From Spirosoma pollinicola (GTDB lineage: Bacteria > Bacteroidota > Bacteroidia > Cytophagales > Spirosomataceae), in contig NZ_CP025096.1 of assembly GCF_002831565.1 (NCBI RefSeq), forward strand, positions 6,439,014 to 6,503,013: 64,000 nt of DNA, given 5' to 3'. The notes beneath the pieces were generated by a model. The model was not told the DNA's origin and did not search any database. It saw nothing but the letters and a program-made list of their open reading frames with translations. Within the stretch, counting starts at the first letter, position 1. The number at the start of each line of letters is the position of its first letter. This document shows, piece after piece, positions 49,769 to 58,703 of the stretch. A program made the position numbers and the translations under genes.

Positions 49769-49773
49769 ACACT

Positions 49774-52700
49774 ATGAACATATCCGAATTTTCCGTCAAA
49801 AACTGGCAGTTCATGCTGGTGCTATTCCTCGGCGTGGCCGCGCTTGGCGTCAACTCCCTGCTCAATATGCCTCGGGGCGAAGACCCCGAATTTACCGCCC
49901 CAGAGTTTGCGGTAGCCGTTGTCTATCCCGGCACCGATGCGCTGGATATGGAAGAACTGGTCGTGGACCCGGCCGAAAAACGGTTCAACGAACTCGATAA
50001 CATCAAACACGTCATTACCAGCGTAGACGATGGGCTGGCGGTGTTTCGTGTCTCCTACGAATACAGCGAAGACCCCGACGAAAAGTATCAGGAAATTATT
50101 AGGGAAGTAGGGGCATTAAAGAGTGAACTACCTGCCGATGTTTTCAAGATAGACATTACAAAATTTTCGCCCTCCGATGTCAATATTGTTCAGGTGGCCT
50201 TGCAGTCAGAAGTAGCATCGGACAAGGATTTAGGTAATTATGCCGATGAGTTGAAAAAGCGGCTTGAGAAGGTCACAAGCCTGAAAAATGTGCAGGATTG
50301 GGGGTACTCTGCCGGTATTGTTCGGGTGTCGCTCAACATCGAAAAGATGGCGCAGGAGGGCATCTCAACCAACCGCGTCATTGGGGCGTTGCAGGCCGAA
50401 AACGCGACCATTCCGGGCGGAAGTATCCAGGTAGGAAGCCGAAAATTCAACGTCAAAACGGCGGGCGATTATCAGTCGCTGGACGAGATCAGGAATACGA
50501 TTGTATCGAGTAACGGGCAAAAAATCATTCACCTGCGCGACATTGCCGATGTGGATTACAACCTCGAAGATGAAACCCACATCACCCGGCTCGACGGGCA
50601 TCGGGCAGTGCTGGTAACGGCCAGCCAGAAGATGGGCGAAAACATCGACAAGGTTGGCAAACAGATCAACCCAATCATTGAGAATTTCGCCAAAACCCTG
50701 CCTCCGCACATTAAACTGGTCAAGAATTTCGATCAGGCTGCCAGCGTAAACAAACGCCTGTCGCATTTTGCGCTCGATTTCGCCATTGCCATTTTACTGG
50801 TATCGCTAACCTTATTGCCACTAGGCTTTCGGGCGGCTGTGGTCGTCATGATTTCGATTCCGCTGTCGCTGTCGATTGGTTTGTCGCTGCTCAATGCCTT
50901 TGGGTATAGCATTAACCAGTTGAGCATCGTTGGGCTGATTGTGGCCCTTGGCATTCTGGTCGACGATAGCATTGTGGTGGTCGAAAATATTGAGCGGTAT
51001 CTGCGCGATGGGTATTCTAAAAAGGAAGCCGCGATCAAAGCCACCAGCCAGATAACACTGGCTGTTGTTGGCTGTACAGTCACACTGATTCTGGCCTTTT
51101 TACCCCTTCTGTTCTTACCCGAAGGCTCCGGCGATTTTATCCGGTCGCTGCCAATGGCTGTTGTAACGACCATTTTGGCGTCACTGCTGGTTTCGCTTAC
51201 CATCGTCCCTTTCCTGTCGAGCCGGATTCTGAAAGAAGAACACAATCCTCAGGGAAACATCTTTCTTCGTGCGCTCAAAAAACTCATCAGTGGGTCGTAT
51301 AGCCGCTTGCTGAATGTGGCGCTGGATCGGCCAGTCATTACCTTACTGGTGGCGCTGGCAATTTTTGGCGGAGCCTTATCACTGTCGGGTAAAGTTGGGT
51401 TTGGCTTATTCCCGGCCTCCGAAAAGCCGCAATTTCTGATCAATATCGAAACCCCCGACGGCAGCAGTCTAAGCGAAACCAACCGTGTGGCCCGCTATGT
51501 TGAGAGCAAATTGAAACAGGATTCCGCCATTCGGCATTTTACGACAAACGTTGGTAAGGGTAATCCACGGATTTATTACAACATCATCCAGCGCAACGAA
51601 TCGGCCAATTTCTCGCAGTTTTACGTACAACTCAATGACATTACGCCACCAGAGAAACGAGCCATTATTGATACCTACCGCGACCTGTTTGCGCTCTATC
51701 CGAACGCCAAAATTGAAGTAAAGGATTTTGAACAGGGACCTAATCAGGAAGCACCCGTGGCCATTCGGGTATTCGGCGAGAATCTGGATACGCTGCGTAC
51801 TGTGGCGGCCCGTGTCGAAACCATTCTAAAGCAAACAGCGGGTACGATTTACGTAAATAATCCCCTCGCCAATCGCAAAACCGACCTGCGCATTAAGATC
51901 AATAAAGAGAAAGCTGGTCTACTGGGTCTGTCCATCGCCGATATTAACCGCACCATCCGCCTGGCCGTTGCGGGTCTGAATGTCGGCACCTTTAAAGCCC
52001 CGAACGACGATGACGACTATACGATTAACGTCACGTTGCCGAAGGGTCGGGTAACGGATCAATCCGTACTGAAAAACCTGTATGTCAACACCGTAACAGG
52101 CGGTTCTGTCCCTCTGAGCCAGGTAGCCGATCTGCAATTTGAGACGGGCACGAACCTCATCAAACACTATGACAAAGATCGCTTTGTGACGATAACAGCC
52201 TTTGTTAAAACCGGGCATTTAGTGGATGATGTATATACGGATGTGCTGAAAAAGCTGGATGCCATGAAGTTTCCCAGTGGTTTCCGATATACGGCGGCTG
52301 GTGAACTGGAAAGCCGCGAGCAATCGTTTGGTGGCCTGGGCACCATTATTATGATTACGATTTTCGGGTTTATGGCTGTCCTGATTCTGGAGTTTGGCAC
52401 CATTAAAAGCACCCTGATCGTGCTGTCGGTTATTCCGCTGGGCATTATTGGCGCTATTGCGGCCCTGCTGCTTACCGGAAACCCGTTTTCATTCGTGGCC
52501 ATTATCGGCCTGATTGCCCTGATCGGTATTGAGGTCAAAAACTCGATTCTGCTGGTGGATTTCACCAACCATTTGCGCGAAGAAGGGATGCCACTGGTAG
52601 AAGCCATTAAAGAAGCGGGTGAAGTCCGGTTCGTTCCCATCGTATTGACCTCACTCACTGCCATTGGTGGCTTGATGCCGCTCGCTCTCGAAGGGAATCC

Positions 52701-52854
52701 ACTGTATTCACCACTCGCCTGGGTGCTTATTGGGGGCCTGATTTCCAGTACATTGCTCTCTCGCATTGTTACCCCGGTGTTGTATAAACTGCTTCCACCG
52801 AAGGTTGAGTTAAAAGTAGCAAGGGCGGAAGAGCAGGAGCCTGTTTTAGTATAA
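49774..52854 (+). CDS. RND multidrug-type efflux pump, inner-membrane subunit (AcrB/HAE1 family)
   Basis: 1026 residues. Drug/proton antiporter with 12 membrane helices. N-terminal FMLVLFLGVAALGVNSLL is TM1; the porter domain has INIEKMAQEGISTNRVIGAL; the central TM block contains GLIVALGILVDDSIVVVENI with the Asp pair of the proton relay and ERYLRDGYSKKEAAIKATSQ; the second half repeats the fold and has FVAIIGLIALIGIEVKNSIL and ERxLREE-like FTNHLREEGMPLVEAIKEAG. The length is normal. Encoded last in the tetR-tolC-hlyD-rnd operon. Substrates cannot be assigned; the AcrB-like FSFxAIIG-type helices suggest hydrophobic compounds. Confidence 0.95.
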   Translation: MNISEFSVKNWQFMLVLFLGVAALGVNSLLNMPRGEDPEFTAPEFAVAVVYPGTDALDMEELVVDPAEKRFNELDNIKHVITSVDDGLAVFRVSYEYSEDPDEKYQEIIREVGALKSELPADVFKIDITKFSPSDVNIVQVALQSEVASDKDLGNYADELKKRLEKVTSLKNVQDWGYSAGIVRVSLNIEKMAQEGISTNRVIGALQAENATIPGGSIQVGSRKFNVKTAGDYQSLDEIRNTIVSSNGQKIIHLRDIADVDYNLEDETHITRLDGHRAVLVTASQKMGENIDKVGKQINPIIENFAKTLPPHIKLVKNFDQAASVNKRLSHFALDFAIAILLVSLTLLPLGFRAAVVVMISIPLSLSIGLSLLNAFGYSINQLSIVGLIVALGILVDDSIVVVENIERYLRDGYSKKEAAIKATSQITLAVVGCTVTLILAFLPLLFLPEGSGDFIRSLPMAVVTTILASLLVSLTIVPFLSSRILKEEHNPQGNIFLRALKKLISGSYSRLLNVALDRPVITLLVALAIFGGALSLSGKVGFGLFPASEKPQFLINIETPDGSSLSETNRVARYVESKLKQDSAIRHFTTNVGKGNPRIYYNIIQRNESANFSQFYVQLNDITPPEKRAIIDTYRDLFALYPNAKIEVKDFEQGPNQEAPVAIRVFGENLDTLRTVAARVETILKQTAGTIYVNNPLANRKTDLRIKINKEKAGLLGLSIADINRTIRLAVAGLNVGTFKAPNDDDDYTINVTLPKGRVTDQSVLKNLYVNTVTGGSVPLSQVADLQFETGTNLIKHYDKDRFVTITAFVKTGHLVDDVYTDVLKKLDAMKFPSGFRYTAAGELESREQSFGGLGTIIMITIFGFMAVLILEFGTIKSTLIVLSVIPLGIIGAIAALLLTGNPFSFVAIIGLIALIGIEVKNSILLVDFTNHLREEGMPLVEAIKEAGEVRFVPIVLTSLTAIGGLMPLALEGNPLYSPLAWVLIGGLISSTLLSRIVTPVLYKLLPPKVELKVARAEEQEPVLV

Positions 52855-52901
52855 AAATACAAAGCGTGCCCCGGTTCGAACCGGGGCACGCTTTGTATTT
52901 T
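52854..52901. repeat. Perfect 48-bp loop-less palindrome after the pump gene
   Basis: AAAATACAAAGCGTGCCCCG at 52854 continues to the centre GGTTCGAACC and returns exactly to CGGGGCACGCTTTGTATTTT. The stem would be 24 bp with no loop bases. It starts at the last base of the pump stop codon. T-run ends could allow termination of the efflux operon, in either direction. Confidence 0.93.
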
Positions 52902-52903
52902 CT

Positions 52904-53000
52904 GTAGTGCCGACCGTCGATGCGTCGAACCGTCCCGGTCGGGCGAGTTGGTTCTATATGCCCGACCGGGACGGTTCGACGCATCGACGGTCGGCACTAC
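52904..53000. repeat. Perfect 41-bp-arm inverted repeat
   Basis: GTAGTGCCGACCGTCGATGC (52904 onward) and its exact complement GCATCGACGGTCGGCACTAC (to 53000) form 41-bp arms around a 15-base loop; the inner arm contains CCCGGTCGGG-type palindromes. Both strands carry the same translated segment (MPTVDASNRPGRA), a direct view of the symmetry. It ends four bases before the stop of the T9SS nuclease gene. Confidence 0.95.
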
Positions 53001-53004
53001 ATTT

Positions 53005-56000
53005 TTACTTCACAATCACCTTCCGCACGATGCGCGTAGCTCCAGCATTGGCCCGAAGCAAGTATACTCCCGGACTTAGTGCCTGTGCCGTTGTGAATAG
53101 CATTGACCCATCGGATTGTGCTTGTCCCTGAACAGTAATTTCGCGTCCGGCAAGAGTTGTCAGATGATAGACTGCGTTGGGCAAGTTGCGGACTGCGGCC
53201 CGAATCGCCTGATTATCGGTTGGGTTGCCAAGAATTTCAAAGGCGGGCGTCAGGTTGTCTATTACGACCGATACGATTTTCGAGTAGGCTGTTTGCCCGT
53301 CAAGGTCGACCTGTTTCAGCCGGTAGTAGTTCGTACCGCTTAGGGGGTGTTCATCTACCAGACCGTAGGTTTTGGTCGACTGCGCTTCGCCTGCTGCCGC
53401 CACACGGCCAATGGCCCCAAACTCGCGGGCATCAGTACTGCGTTCGACATCAAAATAAGCACTCTTTGTTTCGTTGGCTGTTGCCCAGGAAAGGGCTACC
53501 GTCTCGCCAACCGCTTTTGCTTCAAAAGACGAAAGTCGTACCGGCAACGCATTAGCGATATTGAAGCGGGCAAACGTTGGATAGTGGTCGGAAGTAGTGA
53601 GGGCGTAGTTGACAACGGCAGGCCGTACCGACGCTACCGACCCGGCGATGTAAGCAGGAGCCAGCTCATTCGAAACCGTGATATGGTCGATCGCATCCGT
53701 GAAGTTTGCATCAGTATTACAGCCATTCGTGCTTAACTCGCTGGAAATAACCGTGTAATTGGCATCGGCAACAAAGTTAGCATAAGAGGAAGGATTACCG
53801 GTTGCGATAGACTGGTCAACATCGTCGTTATAATCACCGGCCAGAATCAGGTTAACGTTGCCGTAGTTGGCATCCAGTTCAGCTTTCAGGTCGATAATAT
53901 CCTGCTTCCGGCGGTCGTAATCGGCCTGCGCCGAACCCGATTTGGCGTGAATATCCACGATATACAACTTGCGGGTCTGCCCGTCTACGGTCACGTTTGC
54001 GACAAACAGATAAGGCAACCGACCCGATGCCCATGCATCGCTGCGGGGCGTAGCAGTGTAATTGTATTTATCAGCCAGCAGTGGCTTACTCTCGGCGGCA
54101 ATCATCGAGACCGTACTCGTTTTATACATCACGCATACTTTCTGGTTGATGGCCGTCGGGTTAAAGCCCTGTGGATTACCGTTGGCATCGCATAAATCCT
54201 GAAAGAAGTAAGACGTGTACTGATCCGAACAACTCAGCGCATAGCCCGCTGGCGTATTAGCAATCAGAAGATTCTTATCGCTCACCTCCTGCAACACATA
54301 AATATCGGCGTTGAAGGCGTCCATCACCGACCGAACGTTTTGCGCCTGAAGGCTTTCATTCGTCGGGCCATTGTCAGCATATGTCCTTGAGCCATTGGTA
54401 CACGTATAGGAGCCTCCATCGAAACCATACCATTCGAGGTTCCAGGTCACCACGCTCAGGGTTTGGTTATTATCGGTGATATCGCGTGTGGTAGGGCAAG
54501 TTATAATGGTCGGCGGTGGCGGTGGAACTTCCGAACCGGGAATATCGAAGATGGCGCGGGGATTAAGCTGTATAACATTCTTCGATGCATCGGTTGGTAT
54601 GTATCTGTCGGCAATACCTGTTGCCGACAATACTCCGGTTGGCTTGGTTGCACCCACCAGATCGGAGGCACTTGTAACAAATAATTCGGCGGCACCGTCG
54701 CTGGTTGTGAGCGGGTACGTACCGGCAGCTCCCCCCTGAAACGTAGCGCCTGAGCCACCAATGGTAGCATTCTGAATCGTGACCAGTTGCCCTTCAAATG
54801 TGCCTGCCGTAAGTTGTGGTATTGTAATGACCTGGGGCGAAACGGGCTGATTGGTGTTGTCTACCTTCGAAAAAGCCATAACACCATTGATTTCTTTCTT
54901 CCCCTGAAACAAGGCTACCGGCCCCGTTACCTGAACCAAATCACCGAGCTGTACCTGATTTCCGTAGCTTGTATTCGGGTCATAAACTGCAACACCGCCC
55001 GTAGCATCCTGAATATAAAACAGCTTACCACCAAACTGGGTGCTAACCGTTACGCGCCCCTGAATGGTGACAGTTGTGCCTACCTGTCCCCGCGCTGTAG
55101 CAATGGGCGTTGGCCCGTTGGCCACATCAACCGTTCCGCTAACTGCTACGTTTTGGGTGGTGGCCCCTGCACTCTCGTTCGTGATGGCACCGCTGAGGGT
55201 ACCGCTACTCACACCCGTAAGTCGAACACTAATGGCCGTTGCCGCTACTACCCCACCCGATTGCGTCAACGTTTGTGTACCGGCATAACTGCTGCCGTTA
55301 TCCTTACTGATTTCGTAGCCCGTTGGCGCGGTAATCGTTAAATCGGTCGTCAGGTTTACGCTGGAAACGGTATAGGATTTGGGCAATGAAGGCGTACCCG
55401 GAACCGTGGCAAAACTGGTAAGTGAGGCAGGAGAAACCGAAATAAGTGGCGCAGTCGGGTCCAACGGTCCCACCGAACCATTCAGCGTAATATTATCGAA
55501 CCGCCATGTTCCACCTAAGCCACTGGCGCCATACCCATAGATCCGAAAGGTAATGGGTGTACTAACATTTTGAAGGGCAACATTGGCACTTAACGACACT
55601 ACACGCGACGTAAATGAACCATTGGATGTTGGGGAGGTTGCCGATGTAGGCGTGGTATTGATATCGGCAGCAAAATTATCCAGACTTGTTCGCAACACCC
55701 ATGTCGTTGGGCCGGTGTTCGATCGCTGTTCATCGAACGAAAGCTGGTCTACGGATACGGTAAAACTGGATGCCGGGCTTAGGCTAAACTGAACGTATTT
55801 GTTGGCATCCGGGCTGGCGACATTCCAGGCAGAACCCGAAAATGCTTTCCCTGTTGATGGATTGCCCTGCGGATAAGTTGGACCGGTGATGCCCGATCCT
55901 ATCGTTGTATTTGCCGCCGAAACATTGGCGGCAACGGCTGTTGGCACTGGGGTGGACGTGTCAAAGTTCCATTGGGCTAACGTCGTTTGGGCATAGGTCG

Positions 56001-56055
56001 AGACCGCCAGTAGCCAGAAAAATACGACTAATGCAACTTGTAAAGTTCGATTCAT
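53005..56055 (-). CDS. T9SS-exported nuclease: beta-sandwich, OB-fold and exonuclease/endonuclease/phosphatase domains
   Basis: 1016 residues. Sec signal (LQVALVVFFWLLAVSTYA, then QT). Regions in order: an N-terminal lectin-like beta-sandwich (about 25-195), an immunoglobulin-like domain (about 205-310), an OB-fold pair (about 315-510: GQVGTTVTIQGRVTVSTQFG, GKLFYIQDATGGVAVYDPNT), then an exonuclease/endonuclease/phosphatase domain (about 525-820) with the catalytic blocks TWNLEWYG (Asn), VLQEVSD (Glu), VDIHAKSG (His), AGDYNDDVD (Asp/Asn) and TSDHYPTF (Asp-His). The C-terminal ~90 residues are a T9SS type A sorting domain ending in VYLLRANAGATRIVRKVIVK. It is probably secreted as an extracellular DNase. 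A smaller paralogue follows upstream. Confidence 0.88.
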   Translation of the reverse strand: MNRTLQVALVVFFWLLAVSTYAQTTLAQWNFDTSTPVPTAVAANVSAANTTIGSGITGPTYPQGNPSTGKAFSGSAWNVASPDANKYVQFSLSPASSFTVSVDQLSFDEQRSNTGPTTWVLRTSLDNFAADINTTPTSATSPTSNGSFTSRVVSLSANVALQNVSTPITFRIYGYGASGLGGTWRFDNITLNGSVGPLDPTAPLISVSPASLTSFATVPGTPSLPKSYTVSSVNLTTDLTITAPTGYEISKDNGSSYAGTQTLTQSGGVVAATAISVRLTGVSSGTLSGAITNESAGATTQNVAVSGTVDVANGPTPIATARGQVGTTVTIQGRVTVSTQFGGKLFYIQDATGGVAVYDPNTSYGNQVQLGDLVQVTGPVALFQGKKEINGVMAFSKVDNTNQPVSPQVITIPQLTAGTFEGQLVTIQNATIGGSGATFQGGAAGTYPLTTSDGAAELFVTSASDLVGATKPTGVLSATGIADRYIPTDASKNVIQLNPRAIFDIPGSEVPPPPPTIITCPTTRDITDNNQTLSVVTWNLEWYGFDGGSYTCTNGSRTYADNGPTNESLQAQNVRSVMDAFNADIYVLQEVSDKNLLIANTPAGYALSCSDQYTSYFFQDLCDANGNPQGFNPTAINQKVCVMYKTSTVSMIAAESKPLLADKYNYTATPRSDAWASGRLPYLFVANVTVDGQTRKLYIVDIHAKSGSAQADYDRRKQDIIDLKAELDANYGNVNLILAGDYNDDVDQSIATGNPSSYANFVADANYTVISSELSTNGCNTDANFTDAIDHITVSNELAPAYIAGSVASVRPAVVNYALTTSDHYPTFARFNIANALPVRLSSFEAKAVGETVALSWATANETKSAYFDVERSTDAREFGAIGRVAAAGEAQSTKTYGLVDEHPLSGTNYYRLKQVDLDGQTAYSKIVSVVIDNLTPAFEILGNPTDNQAIRAAVRNLPNAVYHLTTLAGREITVQGQAQSDGSMLFTTAQALSPGVYLLRANAGATRIVRKVIVK

Positions 56056-56242
56056 AGTTGAGTTTTGCTAATTAGAGCTGATGATCAAAAATACGTTTTC
56101 AAGTATTACGAAAGCGTTAATTTTCTATATAGTCTATCAGCACACTACTCGGGCGAGAATCATTTTCAGGCTTTATACAAGGTTATCAGCTGTAAAAATT
56201 TAGTGAGTTGGTGCTATTTCAGAGCACAATTCAGACTATTTA

Positions 56243-57346
56243 TTACCTATCAATCAACACCTTAACTACATACCGTTGTCCTTTTCCCTCTACGTTCAGC
56301 CAATATAAACCTATTGGCAAAGGCTGAACAAAAGTCAGGTTGGCTTCCCCTGCTTTCTTATCCAATAGCCCAGGCATGAGTTGCCCTGATGCGGTTAGCA
56401 GCTGCACCTTCGCATCATCGGCATTCCAAAGCCGCACATGAATTCGATCAGGACTCGCCGGATTAGGATAGACGGTTATGACGGGCTCACTACTTCGAAG
56501 AACAACCGATATAGGCCTTATATATTGAAACGTGCCATCGTGGTCAATCTGTTTCAAACGATAGTAGTTTATACCAGGCTGCGGATTCAGATCAGTCAGG
56601 CCGTAGTATTGTCGGGAATCGGTGGTGCCTTTAGCGGTCACTTCGCCTACGATCGTATATTCGCCCAAATCACGACTTCGTTCGACAACAAACCGGTTGG
56701 CGTTGTACTCAGATGTTGTCGACCAGGCAAGTTGAACACGGTCGCCTTCGGGTTGGGCTGTAAATGAAAGGAGCGTTACGGGAAGTACGGCAGCATTGAT
56801 CTGGATCTCATCTATTTTGAGCGTCCCTCCCCCATCGTTAGGGTTGCACCCATAAATACGAAAGGTTATAGCGTTCGATTGATTGCTGAACCCCGCACCC
56901 GTCAACACAATAGACGCTACCTGGTAGCTGGTCGTGATGGCCTGAGACAGTAAGTTGCTGCTAAATCCATCAACACTCGACCGGACTGTAAGTTGCTGCG
57001 GACCTTGTGCCGAACGGGCAACGGCAAATGATAGAGAGGCCAGAGTAATGGTTGTTGTGCCAAGGGGCTGTACGGAAAACTGGACGTACTCCGTCTGATT
57101 GCATAAGGTGGTTGACCAGTTCTGCACATTGGCACCCAGACCAACATAGCCTGCTGAATATTGGCTCACGGCCAGTAGGTTTACTCCCGTATACGTAACC
57201 ACCGAAGCGGCTACCAGACCCGTCGACGATATACCATTGCTGTTTCCCTCAAAATGCCAGTTTGCGGTAAATGGCGTTGCCTGCGCTAGGGCAGATACTA
57301 TTCTTAGTAACCAGAATAACAGGCATATGCAGAGAGTTTTCTTCAT
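56243..57346 (-). CDS. T9SS-exported protein, beta-sandwich plus sorting domain
   Basis: 367 residues. Sec signal (KKTLCICLLFWLLRIVSALA, then QA). The N-terminal part (about 22-185: FTANWHFEGNSNG, TTTITLASLSFAVARSAQG, ITFRIYGCNPNDGGGTLKID) matches the first domain of the nuclease encoded next to it, and the C-terminal half is the shared ELSWATxxE-type fibronectin-like linker and type A sorting domain (LPVTLLSFTAQPEGDRVQLA, VYPNPASPDRIHVRLWNADD). There is no catalytic domain, so it may be a binding or adhesive protein. Likely a duplication of the nuclease ends. Confidence 0.85.
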   Translation of the reverse strand: MKKTLCICLLFWLLRIVSALAQATPFTANWHFEGNSNGISSTGLVAASVVTYTGVNLLAVSQYSAGYVGLGANVQNWSTTLCNQTEYVQFSVQPLGTTTITLASLSFAVARSAQGPQQLTVRSSVDGFSSNLLSQAITTSYQVASIVLTGAGFSNQSNAITFRIYGCNPNDGGGTLKIDEIQINAAVLPVTLLSFTAQPEGDRVQLAWSTTSEYNANRFVVERSRDLGEYTIVGEVTAKGTTDSRQYYGLTDLNPQPGINYYRLKQIDHDGTFQYIRPISVVLRSSEPVITVYPNPASPDRIHVRLWNADDAKVQLLTASGQLMPGLLDKKAGEANLTFVQPLPIGLYWLNVEGKGQRYVVKVLIDR

Positions 57347-57412
57347 ACAAAAGCCTCAATGTATCTATCACATCAAGGCTCGTGCAAGGTATCAATAAAA
57401 CAAACAAGTCAC

Positions 57413-58582
57413 TTAATAAATAAACTCACCTACTTCGCTTCTGATAGTCACTTGCTTACCCGCATAGGCTTCTACATGACCAATTATCTGCGCGTCGATG
57501 CCAAAGGATTGGGCAATGTCAATGATGCGCTGTGCATTGGCTTCCGGCAAGTAAACCTCCAGCCGATGGCCCATATTGAAAACTTTATACATTTCCTGCC
57601 AACTCGTACCGCTTTCGGCCTGAATCAGCCGGAACAAAGGCGGAATTGGAAACAGGTTATTTTTGATAATATGCACGTTGTCGACAAAATGCAGAACTTT
57701 CGTTTGTGCCCCACCCGAACAATGCACCATACCGTGAATCTGCATACGTAGTTCATCCAGCAATACCTTCGCCACAGGGGCATAGGTGCGTGTGGGCGAA
57801 AGAATAAGCTGGCCTACCGTAGTACCGGCCGGAACTGACGGTATTACATCCGTTAATTTTTTAGATCCGCTATAAACCAATGACTTATCAATAGCCGGAT
57901 CGAAGCTTTCGGGGTATTTGCTAGCTAAATAATGATCCAGCACATCATGTCGGGCCGAGGTAAGTCCGTTGCTGCCCATGCCTCCATTGTAGGTTGTTTC
58001 GTAGGATGCCTGCCCAAACGAAGCTAACCCAACAACAACATCACCCGCCTGAATCCGGTCGTTGCTAATGACCTGATCGCGTCGCATCCGGGCAATAACG
58101 GTGCTGTCGACAATGATGGTACGAACCAGATCCCCCACGTCGGCGGTTTCGCCACCGGTGCTGTAAATTTCGATGCCGTGGTCGCGCAGCATCTGCAACA
58201 CCTCTTCCGTACCGTTTATGATCTCGGCAATGACTTCGCCCGGAATCAGGTTTTTGTTACGCCCAATGGTTGATGACAGCAGCATGGGGCCAGTGGCTCC
58301 GGCACAAATCAAATCGTCGGTATTCATAACGACTGCGTCCTGCGCAATGCCTTTCCAAACGCTTAGATCGCCGGTTTCGCGCCAATAGAGGTACGCCAGC
58401 GCCGATTTCGTTCCAGCGCCGTCAGCGTGCATAATCGTGCAATAATCCGGATCGCCAGCCAGCGTATCGGGCACGATTTTACAGAAAGCCTTTGGGAACA
58501 GCCCCTTGTCAAGTTGAGCAATTGCGTTGTGAACGTCTTCTTTACTGGCGGAAACTCCGCGCTGGGCATAGCGATCTGTCAT
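57413..58582 (-). CDS. purM: Phosphoribosylformylglycinamidine cyclo-ligase (AIR synthetase)
   Basis: 389 residues. Purine biosynthesis step 5: ATP-dependent ring closure of FGAM to AIR. The N-terminal MTDRYAQRGVSASKEDVHNA, then HADGAGTKSALAYLYW, NTDDLICAGATGPML (nucleotide-binding), IEIYSTGGETADVGDLVRTI and C-terminal IHGMVHCSGGAQTKVLHFVD and YKVFNMGHRLEVYL are typical. This is the longer form common in Bacteroidota. Another purine gene, purE, is about 3 kb away on the same strand but not adjacent. Confidence 0.93.
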   Translation of the reverse strand: MTDRYAQRGVSASKEDVHNAIAQLDKGLFPKAFCKIVPDTLAGDPDYCTIMHADGAGTKSALAYLYWRETGDLSVWKGIAQDAVVMNTDDLICAGATGPMLLSSTIGRNKNLIPGEVIAEIINGTEEVLQMLRDHGIEIYSTGGETADVGDLVRTIIVDSTVIARMRRDQVISNDRIQAGDVVVGLASFGQASYETTYNGGMGSNGLTSARHDVLDHYLASKYPESFDPAIDKSLVYSGSKKLTDVIPSVPAGTTVGQLILSPTRTYAPVAKVLLDELRMQIHGMVHCSGGAQTKVLHFVDNVHIIKNNLFPIPPLFRLIQAESGTSWQEMYKVFNMGHRLEVYLPEANAQRIIDIAQSFGIDAQIIGHVEAYAGKQVTIRSEVGEFIY

Positions 58583-58590
58583 GCCGCAAA

Positions 58591-58694
58591 GGTAAGAAAG
58601 GGAGGAGAAGGAGGAAAGGGAGGAGTGGAGGAAAGGGAAAATAACAATTCAGGCTACCTCTCTCTTCCACCTTCCCTCTCCTCCCTTTCTTACC
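58591..58694. repeat. Polypurine/polypyrimidine inverted repeat between purM and an oxidoreductase gene
   Basis: GGTAAGAAAGGGAGG (58591-58605) is the exact complement of CCTCCCTTTCTTACC (58680-58694). Between them the left side is almost only A and G and the right almost only C and T. Such tracts can form triplex or other non-B DNA as well as hairpins. It starts nine bases upstream of the purM start codon. Confidence 0.85.
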
Positions 58695-58703
58695 TTCCTC
58701 CCT

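Noticed and set aside
50733..51245. 170-codon minus-strand frame within the pump gene
   Set aside because: Antisense shadow of a membrane-helix region; low-complexity Ser/Thr-rich product without homologue-like features.
52868..52886. tRNA-like TpsiC arm (GGTTCGAACC)
   Set aside because: It is the centre of a perfect 48-bp palindrome; no acceptor, D or anticodon arms can be drawn.
52167..52997. 276-codon open frame on the minus strand
   Set aside because: It is antisense to the end of the RND pump gene and begins in a perfect palindrome; it has no domain, and its composition is that of a reversed coding strand.
54787..55341. 184-codon plus-strand frame
   Set aside because: Lies wholly opposite the T9SS nuclease gene, whose domains are continuous across it.
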